NCBI GenBank assembly: GCA_902472795.1
Contig: CABROZ010000043.1
Location: forward strand, 1-17,603
Reading direction: 5' to 3'
DNA from: an uncultured Bacteroides sp.
GTDB taxonomy: Bacteria > Bacteroidota > Bacteroidia > Bacteroidales > Bacteroidaceae
Length of the DNA stretch: 17,603 nucleotides
Shown: in pieces, positions 1 through 7,680 of the stretch
How positions within the stretch are numbered: position 1 is the first letter of the stretch
How the letters are laid out: the number at the start of each line of letters is the position of its first letter
The notes under the pieces: model-generated
Database searches by the model: none
What the model saw: only the letters and a program-made list of their open reading frames with translations
What the model was told of the DNA's origin: nothing
Program-made: the position numbers and the translations under genes

Positions 1-1460
1 AAGCTGCCAATATCAAGCATCAATGATTTATTCAGGTCATTGGGTTCAAATTTATTCAATCCGTTGCCATACTCCCTTCCACATGTTGAAAACAGTATTT
101 GCGCAGTATTCGAAATTAAATAGGCAAACAACAAATCTGCATCAACTCCAAACAGATTGCTATTCACGTATATACAATGAAATGTCGTCAGGTTCATTAC
201 CTGCGTTTCATTTCTTACAAATCTTAATCCATTCCGGTTGAACACATTGACCCAAATAGGAGAAGGTGCCCTTTTTTCCATTGAATACCATGGAGTACGT
301 TTGGAAGTAAGATATCTTTCATTTATTTTTTCTTCTTCTCCTTTGCTGATATAGAGAGACAGATTTTCATCCTGCCTATTTACCGGATTTAATATATATA
401 CATTCTTATCACCATTCACCAGCTTATCAAAATCTTCAGATGTGAAACAAAGCCCACTCACATCTGCAGCATGACAAATACACGGTTGCATATTTACCAT
501 ATCAATTCCAAAGCTTTTCACTTTCGACAGGTTAAACGAGAAATACTCATTAGCACCTGTCGCAATACCTCGCATCACTTTAGCATAAGTCGCAAATGGA
601 ACCAGATTCCTGAATTGTGGCACATCGGTTGGAGAATAATAATTTTTCCATTTCAAATCAGCATGTATATCCTTGACACCGTAAATGAAATCCGAATATT
701 TATTATTGGGATATGACAGAATGATTTGCTTTACTTTTTTAAGCTGGGCAACATCATTAACATACGAGAAAGCTATTGCATCGGCATGTTCATCGTTTGC
801 ACACAATACAATAGCCGAGGTTGTCAACGCATCATCAAAAACATTTTCTTTAAAATTAAAAACAATGATATGCCGGAGTTTTCTTGATTGAATCAGGTAT
901 TCTTTCACACCCACTCCATAATCCGAGTTCAAGAATTCCGAAGGAATAATAAAAGCGCATCGCCCACCTTTCTTCAACTGATTGATGGATTTCAACAAGA
1001 ACAAAGCATAGAGATTGGTATGAAACTTCAATTTGATATGAAGCTTCTGATTGACCGTTGAAATGGCACTCTTGTTGTCATAGTCATGAAACTTGAAATA
1101 GGGAGGATTACATATAATGCCATCATATTCTTCATTCCAATTATTATTGTTGACATAATCCTCCAATCTCAGATTCACACAGCGAACGCCATCAAAAACC
1201 TTTAATGCCTCTTTGTAAATAACGTCATCAACATCGTATCCTGTTATCGACAGGTGAGGCTTCTTAGATAATAAGATTCTTGAAAATATTCCCAGTCCAA
1301 AAGCAGGCTCTAAGACGTCCGATAACGCATCGTTTCCAAGCAACCATTCCGTCATCACGTCTGCAACCTCAGCAGGAGTAAAGAACTGAGCATATTTTTT
1401 TCTATGTTCCAATGAGACTGTTGAAGAATAATCAGACTCTATTATACCACTAATATCCAT
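1..1460 (-). CDS. N6-adenine DNA methyltransferase of a type II R-M system (3' end outside window)
   Basis: Partial gene: the ATG is at 1460 and 486 codons are readable before the left edge, with no stop. It probably methylates adenine in the site cut by the endonuclease encoded just upstream. Seen: motif X-like QFFTPAEVADVM at residues 25-36, SAM-binding motif I (EPAFGLGIF, 51-59), the amino-methylase catalytic motif NPPY at 118-121, then a long target-recognition region. The order X-I-IV is typical of gamma-class N6-adenine methylases of the Eco57I/AccI type. The start overlaps the endonuclease stop by one base (TAATG), so translation is probably coupled. Composition is AT-rich (the line at 1081 has 19 G/C in 60), unlike mutS2. 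Function is secure; sequence specificity is inferred from the partner. Confidence 0.9.
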   Translation of the reverse strand, partial: MDISGIIESDYSSTVSLEHRKKYAQFFTPAEVADVMTEWLLGNDALSDVLEPAFGLGIFSRILLSKKPHLSITGYDVDDVIYKEALKVFDGVRCVNLRLEDYVNNNNWNEEYDGIICNPPYFKFHDYDNKSAISTVNQKLHIKLKFHTNLYALFLLKSINQLKKGGRCAFIIPSEFLNSDYGVGVKEYLIQSRKLRHIIVFNFKENVFDDALTTSAIVLCANDEHADAIAFSYVNDVAQLKKVKQIILSYPNNKYSDFIYGVKDIHADLKWKNYYSPTDVPQFRNLVPFATYAKVMRGIATGANEYFSFNLSKVKSFGIDMVNMQPCICHAADVSGLCFTSEDFDKLVNGDKNVYILNPVNRQDENLSLYISKGEEEKINERYLTSKRTPWYSMEKRAPSPIWVNVFNRNGLRFVRNETQVMNLTTFHCIYVNSNLFGVDADLLFAYLISNTAQILFSTCGREYGNGLNKFEPNDLNKSLMLDIGS

Positions 1461-2572
1461 TAAAAATCCTCGTTTTCAATATTCAGTATCGATTTCAAAT
1501 TCTCCAAATCCAAATATGCAGTACCGCCTTGAAATGATACATAAAAAAGCAATCTCCCACGTCCCATTTCCTTCCTTACGCTGCTATGGCAAGGTTCATC
1601 GACTCGATGCGCTATTTCGTACCCCACATTGGAACGAATCTTGATGGTAGTCTTGTTCTGATTCTTCGTATCTTGTTCTATCGAGAAAATGCTTCCCTCA
1701 TTGTTACTGTCAGAAATAATATTCAGAATTTGCTCAAAGGATATGCCATATACCTTATCAAAAAACACTTGAAAATAATAATGGGGGACATTAAAAGTTT
1801 CAATCCATTTATACACCACTTTGATATCTTCAACTTTCGGTGTAATCGACAAATAATCTCTTTTCTGAATCTCCCTGATACAATTCTTCAAATCCTTGAA
1901 TTTCCCGTTCAATTCCATTAACGCACGTGTAGAGCGCCATCCGGGTACTTTAAAATCTAAGAAATGGATGGTTTCCGGGGTTATTGCGTTAAGAACATCT
2001 ATATATTTCAAACGCAACGGGTGATTAAGTAAACTACGATACGATGACAAAATATCTTCCTTCAGCTCCATTGCACGGGCTATATTCTGCTCTGTCCTTT
2101 CGGACATAGCTCTTTCATATTTGTCAATAAGAAAGGCACTTGACCTTACTTCGATTCCTGCTACAGCCTTCTTGACATAATCATCAATTTCGCAATGCGG
2201 AACCTTACTAATATCAAGCCCCAGATCGGCTCTGAAGTCCGACTTCTTAAATATCAGTAAATCGGGACGTTTTCCGATGGTATCCAATTCATTTTGAAAT
2301 TCCTGATAAAATACGTCAAAACCTTCATCGCCCGCCACTAAATCGTCATTCTTACCATAATGAACCGTTACATAGTTATGAGAAACATCATTTATGGCAC
2401 GCATGATGAGATTTTCCGCCCAATCGCCTTGTTCTTTGTTCGTGATAAAATTGGATGAAGCCTGCGTAGGGACATTGGCTGGAGTCCTTTCTTTTGAGAA
2501 ATCTACTAACTCAGAAGGTATATTGGCTGCTATTCTTTTTATCGATTCAAAGTAAGTCATCTTGTTTTCCAT
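1460..2572 (-). CDS. AccI-like type II restriction endonuclease
   Basis: Predicted endonuclease of the R-M pair. Family assignment is from recognition of its overall sequence, not a search: the N-terminal part (NVPTQASSNFITNKEQGDW, then GKRPDLLIF and, about 35 residues on, GIEVRSSAFLI) resembles the AccI family, whose prototype recognises GT(A/C)(G/T)AC. RPD followed by EVR fits a PD-(D/E)xK-type nuclease core with Arg in the Lys position. Three in-frame ATGs exist, at 2590, 2572 and 2560. A -7-like element at 2588-2595 would put the transcript start downstream of the first, so 2572 or 2560 is preferred; a GGAAAA sequence precedes the 2560 ATG. The stop overlaps the methylase start. No control (C) protein gene is visible. 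AT-rich composition suggests acquisition by transfer. Endonuclease role likely; AccI specificity moderate. Confidence 0.75.
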   Translation of the reverse strand: MENKMTYFESIKRIAANIPSELVDFSKERTPANVPTQASSNFITNKEQGDWAENLIMRAINDVSHNYVTVHYGKNDDLVAGDEGFDVFYQEFQNELDTIGKRPDLLIFKKSDFRADLGLDISKVPHCEIDDYVKKAVAGIEVRSSAFLIDKYERAMSERTEQNIARAMELKEDILSSYRSLLNHPLRLKYIDVLNAITPETIHFLDFKVPGWRSTRALMELNGKFKDLKNCIREIQKRDYLSITPKVEDIKVVYKWIETFNVPHYYFQVFFDKVYGISFEQILNIISDSNNEGSIFSIEQDTKNQNKTTIKIRSNVGYEIAHRVDEPCHSSVRKEMGRGRLLFYVSFQGGTAYLDLENLKSILNIENEDF

Positions 2573-2587
2573 CAAAATTGGTGTGTA

Positions 2588-2595
2588 CAAAGATA
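2588..2595 (-). promoter_or_regulatory. -7-like element for the R-M operon
   Basis: TATCTTTG on the minus strand matches the Bacteroides -7 consensus TAnnTTTG. No TTTG lies 19-21 nt upstream, so the promoter would be weak or assisted. Its position argues against translation from the 2590 ATG. Confidence 0.5.
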
Positions 2596-2661
2596 CTATA
2601 TTCTGTGGGGTTAATGTGCTAATTTATATACAAAATACACCTAATTCCGATGTTCGGGTGT

Positions 2662-2701
2662 AAAAAAGGGCGTAAACCTCGCAAACGCTTGATTTACACC
2701 C
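2662..2701 (-). terminator. Intrinsic terminator of tRNA-Ser
   Basis: On the minus strand a 9-bp stem (GGGTGTAAA with TTTACGCCC, one G-T pair; arms 2693-2701 and 2668-2676) is followed by six T residues at 2667-2662. It begins 7 nt after the tRNA 3' end and separates the tRNA from the R-M operon. Confidence 0.8.
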
Positions 2702-2708
2702 TTACTTG

Positions 2709-2793
2709 CGGAGAGACAGGGATTCGAACCCCGGGTGCCTCGCAGCACAACGGTTTTCAAGACCGCCGCAATCGACCACTCTGCCACCTCTCC
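2709..2793 (-). tRNA. tRNA-Ser (anticodon TGA)
   Basis: An 85-nt tRNA on the minus strand. The 7-bp acceptor stem pairs GGAGAGG with TCTCTCC (G7-T66 wobble), with discriminator G. The anticodon loop CTTGAAA gives anticodon TGA, reading UCA. The long variable arm is expected for serine tRNAs, and the T-arm contains TTCGAAT. CCA is not encoded. Its 3' end faces the AT-rich R-M operon, a common geometry for horizontally acquired DNA. Confidence 0.97.
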
Positions 2794-2830
2794 AAGACTA
2801 TTTCTTATAGGCTTTTCTCTTAAAGCGCTG

Positions 2831-2861
2831 CAAAGGTACGAATCTTTTTTAATTCCGCAAA
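2831..2861 (-). promoter_or_regulatory. Consensus Bacteroides promoter of tRNA-Ser
   Basis: On the minus strand TTTG (2861-2858), exactly 19 nt, then TACCTTTG (2838-2831): a full match to the Bacteroides primary-sigma pattern TTTG-N19-21-TAnnTTTG. The predicted start lies about 30 nt before the mature tRNA. Confidence 0.85.
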
Positions 2862-2891
2862 CATATTGGGCAATTTTTCACGAATTAATCG

Positions 2892-2899
2892 TATTTTTG
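2892..2899 (+). promoter_or_regulatory. -7 element for mutS2
   Basis: TATTTTTG fits TAnnTTTG and ends 21 nt before the mutS2 ATG. The -33 element is poor (only TTG at 2866-2868, spacing 23). It lies back to back with the tRNA-Ser promoter. Confidence 0.55.
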
Positions 2900-2920
2900 C
2901 CTCCAAATTAGGCTAAGCCA

Positions 2921-5452
2921 ATGATATATCCACAGAATTTTGAACAGAAAATAGGTTTCGACCAGATACGCCAGCTGCTGAAAGAGAAGTGCTTGAGCAC
3001 GCTGGGAGAAGAGAGAGTTGCGGATATGGTGTTCACCGACCGGTTCAATGAAGTCAAAGAAAGACTGGATCAGGTCAGCGAGTTTGTCCGCATCCTCCAG
3101 GAAGAAGACAACTTTCCCGCACAATATTTTTTCGATGTACGTCCGTCGCTGAAGCGCATCCGCGTAGAAGGCATGTACCTGGACGAGCAGGAACTGTTCG
3201 ACCTGCGCCGCTCGCTGGAGACCATCCGCGACATCGTACGCTTTCTGCAAGTGAAGGACGATGACGAAGAAGAAGCATCCCCATACCCTTGCCTGAGCAG
3301 ACTGGCAGGCGACATCACCGTATTCCCGCAACTGATAGCGAAGATCAACGGCATACTGTCGCCCTATGGCAAGATTAAGGATAACGCTTCTACCGAACTG
3401 GCACGCATCCGACGCGAACTGGCCAGCACCATGGGAAGCATCTCGCGGTCGCTGAACAGCATCCTGCGCAATGCACAGTCGGAAGGAATCATCGATAAGG
3501 ATGTCGCCCCCACCATGCGCGACGGGCGATTGGTGATCCCCGTCGTTCCTGCTCTGAAGCGGAAGATAAAAGGTATCGTGCACGACGAGTCGGCCAGCGG
3601 AAAGACGGTATTCATCGAACCCGCCGAAGTAGTGGAAGCCAACAACCGCATCCGCGAACTGGAAGGTGAAGAACGACGCGAAATTATCCGCATACTGACG
3701 GACTTCTCCAACCAGCTTCGCCCCTCAATACCCGACGTGCTCCTGTCCTACGAGTTTCTGGCCGAGATCGACTTTATCCGCGCCAAAGCCCTGTTTGCCG
3801 AACAGACAGCGGCACTGAAACCGACACTCGAGGACAAACAGATCATCGACTGGGCACAGGCTGTCCACCCGCTGCTGCAACTGTCGCTGGCCAAGCACGG
3901 CAAGAAAGTGGTACCCCTCGACATCGAACTGAACGAAAAGCAGCGCATCCTCATCATCTCCGGTCCCAACGCCGGCGGAAAGTCGGTCTGCCTGAAGACG
4001 GTGGGCCTGCTGCAATACATGCTGCAATGCGGACTACTTATCCCGATGCACGAACGCAGCCATGCCGGCATCTTCGGCAGCATATTCATCGACATTGGCG
4101 ACGAGCAATCCATTGAGGACGACTTAAGTACCTACTCTTCGCACCTGACCAACATGAAAATCATGATGAAGAACTGCAACGAGCGCAGCCTCATCCTGAT
4201 TGACGAGTTTGGCGGAGGCACCGAACCGCAGATAGGCGGCGCCATCGCCGAAGCCGTACTGAAGCGTTTCAACCTGAAAAAGACGTTCGGCGTCATCACC
4301 ACCCACTACCAGAACCTGAAACACTTTGCCGAAAACCACGAAGGAGTGGTGAACGGCGCCATGCTGTACGACCGCCATCTGATGCAAGCCCTCTTCCAGT
4401 TGCAGATAGGCAATCCGGGCAGTTCGTTCGCGGTCGAGATAGCCCGCAAGATAGGTCTGCCGGAGGATGTCATTGCCGACGCCTCGGAGATAGTGGGCAG
4501 CGAGTACATCCAGAGCGACAAATACCTGCAGGACATCGTGCGCGACAAGCGTTATTGGGAGACCAAACGGCAGAACATCCGCCAGCGCGAAAAGCAGATG
4601 GAAGAAACCATCGCCCGCTATCAGGCCGAAATGGAAGAGTTGCAGAAGTCGCGCAAGGAGATTCTGCGCAAAGCCAAGGAAGAAGCCGAACAGCTGATGC
4701 AGGAAGCCAATGCCCGCATCGAGAACACCATACGCACCATCAAGGAGACGCAGGCCGAAAAAGAGAAAACCCGTCAGGTGCGGCAGGAGCTGACCGACTT
4801 CAAGGAGTCGCTGGAAGCACTGGCCAACAAGGAGCAGGAAGAAAAGATTGCCCGCAAGATGGAAAAGCTGAAGGAGAAGCAGAACCGGAAAAAGGAAAAG
4901 AAGAACCGAGACGCCAACGCCGCCACCCTGTCGGCCGAAGAACAGGCAGCACGCCAGGCACGTATAGAAGCCGAACGCCTGGCAGCCATCGTACCGGGAG
5001 CAGCCGTCAGAATAAAAGGACAAACTGCCGTAGGCGAGGTGATGGAAGTGAACGGCAAGAATGCCACCGTTGCTTTCGGAAGCATCAAAACCACAGTGCG
5101 CACGGACCGCTTAGAGCGTACCAACGCGCAGCCGCGACAGGCCGACCTTTCGACCAAAAGCACCTTCATCAGCAGCCAGACGCAGGACAGCATGTACGAA
5201 AAGAAGCTGCACTTCAAGCAAGACATCGACGTGCGCGGCATGAGGGGCGACGAAGCCTTGCAGGCCGTCACCTACTTCATCGACGACGCCATACTGGTAG
5301 GCGTCTCGCGCGTACGCATCCTGCACGGCACAGGCACGGGCATCCTGCGCACCCTGATACGCCAGTACCTGCAAACCGTACCCGGTGTCCGACACTTTCA
5401 GGACGAGCACGTACAGTTTGGCGGAGCCGGCATCACGGTGGTCGATCTGTAA
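2921..5452 (+). CDS. mutS2: MutS2: MutS-family ATPase with C-terminal Smr domain
   Basis: An 843-residue protein, slightly longer than the roughly 780-residue Firmicutes MutS2. It lacks the MutS mismatch-recognition domain and starts directly with core/lever segments. Walker A GPNAGGKS is at about 348-355 and Walker B LILIDEFGGGTEP at about 424-436, followed by the TTHY switch. A long charged coiled-coil arm runs from roughly 545 to 680, with Lys/Glu-rich runs. A small beta-rich segment at about 690-735 resembles a KOW-like module. The C-terminal Smr nuclease domain has DVRGMRGDEA near 770 and LHGTGTG near 800. Family knowledge: MutS2 suppresses homologous recombination and, in Bacillus, acts on collided ribosomes. 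The ATG is 21 nt after a -7 element. sdaA follows after 61 bp with no terminator visible. Confidence 0.96.
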   Translation: MIYPQNFEQKIGFDQIRQLLKEKCLSTLGEERVADMVFTDRFNEVKERLDQVSEFVRILQEEDNFPAQYFFDVRPSLKRIRVEGMYLDEQELFDLRRSLETIRDIVRFLQVKDDDEEEASPYPCLSRLAGDITVFPQLIAKINGILSPYGKIKDNASTELARIRRELASTMGSISRSLNSILRNAQSEGIIDKDVAPTMRDGRLVIPVVPALKRKIKGIVHDESASGKTVFIEPAEVVEANNRIRELEGEERREIIRILTDFSNQLRPSIPDVLLSYEFLAEIDFIRAKALFAEQTAALKPTLEDKQIIDWAQAVHPLLQLSLAKHGKKVVPLDIELNEKQRILIISGPNAGGKSVCLKTVGLLQYMLQCGLLIPMHERSHAGIFGSIFIDIGDEQSIEDDLSTYSSHLTNMKIMMKNCNERSLILIDEFGGGTEPQIGGAIAEAVLKRFNLKKTFGVITTHYQNLKHFAENHEGVVNGAMLYDRHLMQALFQLQIGNPGSSFAVEIARKIGLPEDVIADASEIVGSEYIQSDKYLQDIVRDKRYWETKRQNIRQREKQMEETIARYQAEMEELQKSRKEILRKAKEEAEQLMQEANARIENTIRTIKETQAEKEKTRQVRQELTDFKESLEALANKEQEEKIARKMEKLKEKQNRKKEKKNRDANAATLSAEEQAARQARIEAERLAAIVPGAAVRIKGQTAVGEVMEVNGKNATVAFGSIKTTVRTDRLERTNAQPRQADLSTKSTFISSQTQDSMYEKKLHFKQDIDVRGMRGDEALQAVTYFIDDAILVGVSRVRILHGTGTGILRTLIRQYLQTVPGVRHFQDEHVQFGGAGITVVDL

Positions 5453-5513
5453 CAGACGTCCACCTATATATAATAGAAAGAAAAAAGAATAAACGCAATC
5501 CGGATATCGACCT

Positions 5514-6725
5514 ATGAAATCAATCAAAGAACTCTACCGCATCGGAACAGGCCCGTCGAGCAGTCACACCATGGGACCGCGCAAGGCCGCCGAAATCTTT
5601 CTGCAACGGCATCCCGAAGCCGCTGCGTTCAAGGTAACCCTGTACGGCAGCCTGGCCGCAACGGGCAAGGGACACATGACCAACGTAGCCATCACCGAAA
5701 CCCTGCAGCCAGCCGCGCCGGTAGAAATCATCTGGGAACCGAAAATATTCCTCCCCTTCCACCCCAACGGCATGAAGTTCGTGTCGCTCGATGCCGAAGG
5801 CAAAGAGACCGACTCGTGGACGGTGTTCAGCGTAGGCGGAGGCGCCTTAGCCGAAGAGAAAGACGGCAGCACCTCGGTCAACACGCCCGACGTGTACGAA
5901 ATGAACCACCTGACCGAGATTCTGCACTGGTGCGAGCGTACCGGAAAAAGCTACTGGGAGTACGTCAAGGAATGCGAGGAAAGCGACATCTGGGACTATC
6001 TGGCCGAGGTATGGACCACGATGAAAGACGCTATCCACCGCGGACTGGACAACGAAGGCGTCCTGCCCGGCCCGCTGAACCTGCGCCGCAAGGCTGCAAC
6101 CTACTTCATACGAGCCAGCGGATACAAGGCATCGCTGCAATCGCGCGGCCTGATATTTGCCTACGCCCTTGCCGTGAGCGAGGAAAACGCCGCCGGAGGA
6201 ACCATCGTGACGGCTCCCACCTGCGGCTCGTGCGGCGTAATGCCCGCCGTACTCTACCACCTGCAGAAGAGCCGCGAGTTCAGCGACATCCGCATCCTGC
6301 GCGCATTGGCTACGGCCGGGCTCATCGGAAACATTGTGAAGCAGAATGCCTCCATCTCGGGTGCCGAGGCCGGATGCCAGGCCGAAGTAGGAACCGCCTG
6401 CTCGATGGCCTCGGCAGCCGCCAACCCACTCTTCGGAGGAAGCCCCGCCCAGATAGAGTATGCCGCCGAAATGGGACTGGAACACCACTTGGGCATGACG
6501 TGCGACCCCGTGTGCGGACTGGTTCAGATACCCTGCATCGAGCGCAACGCCTATGCTGCCGCCCGTGCGTTGGACGCCAATCTCTACTCGTCGTTCACCG
6601 ACGGCATGCACCGCGTTTCGTTCGACAAGGTAGTCGAAGTCATGAAACAGACGGGCAACGACCTGCCTTCACTCTACAAGGAAACCAGCGAAGGCGGCCT
6701 GGCTAAGGACTACCGCCCGATGTAA
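5514..6725 (+). CDS. sdaA: L-serine dehydratase (ammonia-lyase), single-chain, iron-sulfur
   Basis: Converts L-serine to pyruvate and ammonia in the cytoplasm using a 4Fe-4S cluster. The 403-residue chain has the N-terminal regulatory (beta) part beginning with the SSSHTMGP motif and the C-terminal catalytic (alpha) part fused in one polypeptide. Cluster ligands are recognisable: Cys288 (AGCQAEVG), Cys330 (TCDPVCGLV) and Cys341 (PCIERN). Their spacings of 42 and 11 match the ligand pattern I recall for the Legionella enzyme. APTCGSCGVMPA lies near 235-246. Codon use and high GC match mutS2, 61 bp upstream, so the two are probably one transcript. The next gene is convergent. No strong Shine-Dalgarno is seen, which is normal for Bacteroides. 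Confidence 0.96.
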   Translation: MKSIKELYRIGTGPSSSHTMGPRKAAEIFLQRHPEAAAFKVTLYGSLAATGKGHMTNVAITETLQPAAPVEIIWEPKIFLPFHPNGMKFVSLDAEGKETDSWTVFSVGGGALAEEKDGSTSVNTPDVYEMNHLTEILHWCERTGKSYWEYVKECEESDIWDYLAEVWTTMKDAIHRGLDNEGVLPGPLNLRRKAATYFIRASGYKASLQSRGLIFAYALAVSEENAAGGTIVTAPTCGSCGVMPAVLYHLQKSREFSDIRILRALATAGLIGNIVKQNASISGAEAGCQAEVGTACSMASAAANPLFGGSPAQIEYAAEMGLEHHLGMTCDPVCGLVQIPCIERNAYAAARALDANLYSSFTDGMHRVSFDKVVEVMKQTGNDLPSLYKETSEGGLAKDYRPM

Positions 6726-6728
6726 ACA

Positions 6729-6774
6729 CCCGGCAGACGGACTGTTCCGAGACTTCCTGCCGGGAGTCCGCCTG
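6729..6774 (+). other. Two overlapping inverted repeats after sdaA
   Basis: Starting 4 nt after the sdaA stop. Stem A pairs CCCGGCAG (6729-6736) with CTGCCGGG (6757-6764), 8 bp perfect. Stem B pairs CAGACGGACT (6734-6743) with AGTCCGCCTG (6765-6774), 9 of 10 bp. The arms interleave and share CAG, so the full stems are mutually exclusive. There is no following T run, so it is not a canonical terminator, but it may protect the mRNA 3' end or act as a weak one. Confidence 0.6.
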
Positions 6775-6819
6775 TCCGACAGCTGACTTATCACCGCCAA
6801 CAATCCGCGTACAACGTAC

Positions 6820-7010
6820 TGCACCCTTTTTGCAGCCTCACTGCAAACAAGGATGCAGCGACGCTGCAAAGCTGTGTGCAGTAACACTGCAAAGCCGTGT
6901 GCAGTAACGCTGCAACCTGCGTGCAGTGACACTGCAACCTGCGTGCAGCAACAGTGCAACCCGCGTGCAGCGACCGTGCAGCCTGCATGCAGCAACCGTG
7001 CAACCTGCAA
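6820..7010. repeat. Helically phased TGCA array / 22-23-bp imperfect tandem repeat
   Basis: The stretch holds 17 TGCA tetranucleotides starting at 6820, 6831, 6842, 6854, 6865, 6877, 6888, 6900, 6911, then every 11 bp to 6999. Taken in pairs they form about eight 22-23-bp units, roughly GCAGYRACNSTGCAACCTGCGT with the last positions variable. Several units contain a mini-hairpin, such as GCAGTG-A-CACTGC and GCAGCG-A-CGCTGC. The first three units are 23 bp and the later ones 22 bp. The array sits between convergent genes. The 22-bp unit is not a multiple of three and the frame drifts, so it is not coding. Function unknown. Confidence 0.85.
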
Positions 7011-7065
7011 GCAGCGGCCAAAACCCTTGCGGCCGACGAAGCAGAAGCCTGCCGAAAAAGGATAG

Positions 7066-7102
7066 AACAAAAAGAGGGCGTATCGTCGGATACGCCCTCT
7101 TT
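7066..7102. terminator. Terminator between sdaA and the PepSY-like gene, probably bidirectional
   Basis: A perfect 14-bp stem, arms 7071-7084 and 7089-7102 (AAAGAGGGCGTATC with its complement), with a 4-nt loop. On the minus strand it is followed by a T run, making a strong terminator for the PepSY-like gene that ends 25 nt away. On the plus strand only the TTT of the stem follows, so termination of sdaA is weaker. Confidence 0.85.
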
Positions 7103-7126
7103 CACCGCCAATGGCCGGAATTACCA

Positions 7127-7564
7127 TCAGTCATCAATGTCAATCAGCTGTCCTTTCTTGTTGAACGTCAACGAAAGTCCGTTGCTCAGTCCCACTTCCA
7201 CTTCACCGCGGTCGCGCTCAATCTTGGTGCATGTCATGCCCGGATATTGTGTTTCAATCATCTGCTTGGCATACGACGGAACCAATCCCTGCGGCAAAGC
7301 GGCACGCTTGCAATCCACTTCTTCCCAACTTCCCTTACCGTCGAATTCGATTTTGGTACGGTCGGTCATCACTACTTCGTAGGTCTTCGAAAACAGTTCG
7401 CTTTCCACTTTGATATAAGAAATCTTCTTATCACCGAAATACTGTTTGATGAAGGTCTGGGCCGCAGCCGGAAGGTCCTTCGAATCCATTGTTATCACAT
7501 CACCGGCTACTGAGAACTGAATAGTCAGGAGAGCCATCACTAAGAATGCAAAAATCTTTTTCAT
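7127..7564 (-). CDS. Periplasmic PepSY-like (DUF2874-type) protein
   Basis: A 145-residue secreted protein. Residues 1-20 form a signal peptide (MKKIFAFLVMALLTIQFSVA, cleavage likely before GD). The mature part contains two repeats of the PepSY-like fold: about 27-85 (LPAAAQTFIKQYF ... YEVVMTDRTKIEFDGKGSWEEV) and about 90-145 (PQGLVPSYAKQMI ... VGLSNGLSLTFNKKGQLIDID). The repeated pattern, helix followed by a beta hairpin ending in a Gly turn, is typical of PF11396-like Bacteroidota proteins. Function is unknown; relatives are small periplasmic proteins often beside two-component systems. It lies 116 nt downstream of the histidine kinase and has its own candidate promoter with the operator also found before the response regulator, so it is likely an output of that system. 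Confidence 0.85.
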   Translation of the reverse strand: MKKIFAFLVMALLTIQFSVAGDVITMDSKDLPAAAQTFIKQYFGDKKISYIKVESELFSKTYEVVMTDRTKIEFDGKGSWEEVDCKRAALPQGLVPSYAKQMIETQYPGMTCTKIERDRGEVEVGLSNGLSLTFNKKGQLIDIDD

Positions 7565-7618
7565 ACGCTTTGTTTTTTAATGTTGGGTTAAATACTTGTT
7601 TCGAATCTTTTGATACTG

Positions 7619-7653
7619 CAAAGGAAACACCCGAATTTGGAAGAAATTGGGAA
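7619..7653 (-). promoter_or_regulatory. Candidate response-regulator operator and promoter of the PepSY-like gene
   Basis: Minus strand: TTCC (7653-7650), 7 nt, TTCCAAATT (7642-7634), 6 nt, TTTCCTTTG (7627-7619). The boxes are 11 bp apart, as for direct-repeat sites of OmpR-type regulators, and cover the -33 region. TTCCTTTG differs from TAnnTTTG at one position. The layout is identical to 9635-9669. Confidence 0.6.
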
Positions 7654-7680
7654 AAACAGAATGCTTTCTTCCTTTTTACA

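Noticed and set aside
23..891. Three short plus-strand frames opposite the left-edge region
   Set aside because: The minus strand here reads as a continuous methyltransferase with its motifs, open to the edge.
2573..2590. Extended endonuclease start (MYTPIL)
   Set aside because: This ATG lies within the -7-like element, so it would not be on the mRNA if that promoter is used.
4555..5517. 320-codon plus-strand frame inside mutS2
   Set aside because: Shadow of the GC-rich mutS2 coiled-coil and Smr regions in another frame; composition is basic and low in hydrophobic residues.
6729..6774. Classical H-type pseudoknot
   Set aside because: The last connecting loop would have no nucleotides to cross an 8-bp stem, so the simple form is sterically doubtful; reported as alternative stems instead.
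6832..7010. CRISPR array
   Set aside because: The 22-23-bp units are contiguous and imperfect with no unique spacers, and no cas genes are present.
6669..7127. Cys/His/Ala-rich reading frames of 106-152 codons on the minus strand across the gap after sdaA
   Set aside because: They are translations of the TGCA repeat, whose 22-23-bp unit drifts in frame; no start context or homology is recognisable.
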